Shown piece by piece: positions 11,515 to 12,726 of a DNA stretch of 12,726 nucleotides; the first letter of the stretch is position 1; each line of letters opens with the position of its first letter. Under the pieces are notes generated by a model. It had not been told where the DNA came from, searched no databases, and saw nothing but the letters and a program-made list of their open reading frames with translations. Origin of the DNA: CAIJZX01 sp043766165 (GTDB taxonomy: Bacteria > Patescibacteriota > Patescibacteriia > SBBC01 > CAIJZX01); contig JAYUIJ010000018.1 of the NCBI GenBank assembly GCA_043766165.1, positions 1-12,726 on the forward strand. Direction: 5' to 3'. The position numbers and the translations under genes were made by a program.

Positions 11515-12344
11515 TAACTATGGTCGAGGAACAAAAAAATCTACCAGCCGAAGGAAACGCCCCTAAAGTAATCAGGGGTGCTTTACAAGTGGTTGGCGGG
11601 GCTGTTCCTTTCGCAGGGGGCTTATTTTCAGCGGCGGCGGGAGCTTGGTCAGAAAACGAGCAAGAGCGAGTAAATAAATTTTTCCTACACTGGATAAAAA
11701 TGCTTGAGGATGAAGTACGAGAAAAAGAGAGAACTATTCTTGAAATCATGGCTCGCCTAGATATTCACGATGAAGAAATTGCCAAAAGGTTGGAAAGTAA
11801 AGAATATCAATCACTCCTTAAAAAAACTTTTCGAGAATGGTCTGGCGCTGAAAGCGAGGACAAAAGAACTTATATCAGAAACATACTAGCTAACGCCGCT
11901 GCCACGGACATGACAAGTGATGAAGTGGTTAGGCTTTTTATCGACTGGCTGAAGGCTTATTCTGAACTGCATTTCAAGGTTATTGCTATGATCTACAAAC
12001 ACGGGACCAGTGGAGTTTCTCGTGGTGGAGTTTGGGGTGATCTTGGGAAAACAGGAGTTGCAGAAAACTCTGCTGATGCAGACTTATTCAAACTCCTTTT
12101 TCGAGATTTGAGCACTGGCGGAGTAATTAGACAACACCGCGAGGTTGATTACAATGGTAATTTTGTCCCAAGACCAACGCAACGCCGTCCTAAAGGGTCA
12201 GGGCCAAAACCCGTGACTTCCGCATTCGACGACGAAGATTCTTACGAACTTACGGAGCTTGGTAAGCAGTTTGTTCACTACGCAATGACTGATTTACCCC
12301 TTAAAATTGAATACAAGTCTAAAGAGGAAGCGAGTCAAAATTAA
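11502..12344 (+). CDS. Unrecognised protein with Gly-rich hydrophobic N-terminus
   Basis: I cannot place this protein in a family with confidence. From TTG 11502 it has 280 residues; ATG 11520 (MVEEQKN) is an equally fair start, because AAGAGG (11493-11498) is rather close to the TTG and rather far from the ATG. Residues 23-49 form a Gly/Ala-rich hydrophobic stretch (VVGGAVPFAGGLFSAAAGAW) that could insert into a membrane. A long charged helix follows (52-105, with EDEVREKERTILEIMARLD), then KRTYIRNILANAA, a helical region with LHFKVIAMIY, and a winged-helix-like tail with ADADLFKLLFRDLSTGGVIRQ. The stop codon overlaps the start of module A. A possible reading is a membrane-acting effector paired with the zinc-ribbon proteins, as in some abortive-infection systems; this is speculation from layout. 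Confidence 0.65.
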   Translation: MPPKITMVEEQKNLPAEGNAPKVIRGALQVVGGAVPFAGGLFSAAAGAWSENEQERVNKFFLHWIKMLEDEVREKERTILEIMARLDIHDEEIAKRLESKEYQSLLKKTFREWSGAESEDKRTYIRNILANAAATDMTSDEVVRLFIDWLKAYSELHFKVIAMIYKHGTSGVSRGGVWGDLGKTGVAENSADADLFKLLFRDLSTGGVIRQHREVDYNGNFVPRPTQRRPKGSGPKPVTSAFDDEDSYELTELGKQFVHYAMTDLPLKIEYKSKEEASQN

Positions 12345-12426
12345 AAGAATATGCCGCCAAAGAAAAACTTGAAACCGTCGAAAAGGTGAACCCGCGAAAA
12401 TCCGTTCGAACCTTCGTATAAAAGTC
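12344..12426 (+). repeat. Module A plus shortened GC element, right end of block 3
   Basis: Positions 12344-12380 match module A with two changes. The next bases gaaaagg, then gcgaaaatccgttcgaaccttcgtata, match the two ends of the 93-bp element of 5186-5278, but the GC-rich stem between them is gone. The equivalent edge of block 1 is 836-708 on the minus strand. Confidence 0.85.
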
Positions 12427-12449
12427 ACGCCATAGTCATTTTCAACAAC

Positions 12450-12479
12450 GAAACACCACCCCTTCCGAGGTGGCGTTTC
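12450..12479. terminator. Probable bidirectional terminator
   Basis: GAAAC-a-CCACC and GGTGG-c-GTTTC form a stem with one mismatch and a loop of eight bases. It sits between the convergent block 3 genes and the 3D-domain gene. The T-runs are weak on both sides, so efficiency is uncertain. Confidence 0.55.
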
Positions 12480-12487
12480 TGTGTTCG

Positions 12488-12726
12488 TTAGGAAACGATG
12501 TTAATCGTGACTGTTCGGACGCCCCATTGAATTGCTTGAGCGCGGGTTGGCATCCAGATATCGATTCGGGTTGAACCCCATTTGGCGTTCATCCGGTCGG
12601 TCACGGTGAATACTTTATCACCGAAATAGTCTGGGATGCGGATTTTCGTGCCGAATGGCACACCGTTCATGGCGATGATACCATCCGCAACGCGGGTACC
12701 GTTCGCCGTAGTGAACGGATCGCCGT
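12488..12726 (-). CDS. 3D-domain (RlpA/MltA-like barrel) protein, C-terminal part
   Basis: The gene enters from the right edge; only its last 78 residues or so are present. They read TTANGTRVADGIIAMNGVPF and continue with GTKIRIPDYFGDKVFTVTDRM, RIDIWMPTRAQAIQWGVRTV and the stop TAA. This is the Asp-Asp-Asp (3D) double-psi beta-barrel of cell-wall lytic proteins: VTDRM holds the first conserved Asp (D-x-G in most members), RIDIWMPT the second. The family includes resuscitation-type and MltA-like peptidoglycan lytic enzymes, usually secreted with other wall-binding domains upstream. The apparent start at 12670 is internal, since the frame stays open to the window edge. It ends eight bases from the terminator hairpin shared with block 3 and fits the backbone GC content. 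Confidence 0.8.
   Translation of the reverse strand, partial: GDPFTTANGTRVADGIIAMNGVPFGTKIRIPDYFGDKVFTVTDRMNAKWGSTRIDIWMPTRAQAIQWGVRTVTINIVS

Larger units (their letters stand above)
9480..12426 (+). mobile_element. Cargo block 3: XRE, two zinc-ribbon membrane proteins, unknown protein
   Basis: The block starts right after the GTACCA end of the tRNA-Leu-like sequence, passes through module B (9542-9561), a fragment of C (9640-9654) and a relaxed copy of E (9694-9710), then carries four genes on one strand and ends with module A (12344-12380) and a shortened version of the 93-bp element (12381-12426). This mirrors block 1. The genes look more AT-rich than the GH18 gene. Mobility is inferred. 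Confidence 0.5.

Overview
The window looks like a piece of a Candidate Phyla Radiation (Patescibacteria) chromosome. This is an inference from gene style only: short intergenic gaps, few Shine-Dalgarno sites, several apparently leaderless genes, a zinc-ribbon large serine recombinase of the type common in that group, and a secreted glycosidase ending in Ig-like modules. The standard genetic code fits every intact gene.

Layout. Backbone-like, more GC-rich pieces are a small secreted protein (165-638), a tRNA cluster Cys-Gly-Leu on the minus strand (7107-6841), a secreted GH18 glycosidase (7202-8830), a broken family 4 uracil-DNA glycosylase (8842-9380) and, at the right edge, the end of a 3D-domain protein (12488-12726, minus). 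Between them lie three accessory blocks. Block 1 (about 708-5136, read on the minus strand) holds an XRE regulator, a TrpB-like PLP enzyme, a glutamine-dependent asparagine synthetase-like enzyme and a class IV aminotransferase; it looks like a tiny biosynthetic operon. Block 2 (about 5116-6846) is a large serine recombinase that abuts, and overlaps antisense, the 3' end of tRNA-Leu(UAA). Block 3 (about 9480-12426, plus strand) begins at the 3' end of a degraded tRNA-Leu(UAA)-like sequence and holds an XRE regulator, two zinc-ribbon membrane proteins and an unrecognised protein with a Gly-rich hydrophobic N-terminal stretch.

The unusual part is what joins the blocks. Short modules that are segments of the recombinase gene (A, 5494-5530; B, 5546-5566; C, 6739-6768; D, 6769-6846) recur outside it, in both orientations, at the block edges. 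A GC-rich 93-bp hairpin element also occurs twice in perfect inverted orientation, at 708-800 and 5186-5278. Both cargo blocks have the same plan: modules B-C-E, then an XRE gene, then cargo genes in the same direction, then module A directly after the last stop codon. The hexamer GTACCA, which is the 3' end of tRNA-Leu, sits at four module junctions. I read this as a family of cargo cassettes carrying ends derived from a serine recombinase gene and probably moved by that recombinase. This is inference from repeat structure in one window and needs comparison across genomes.
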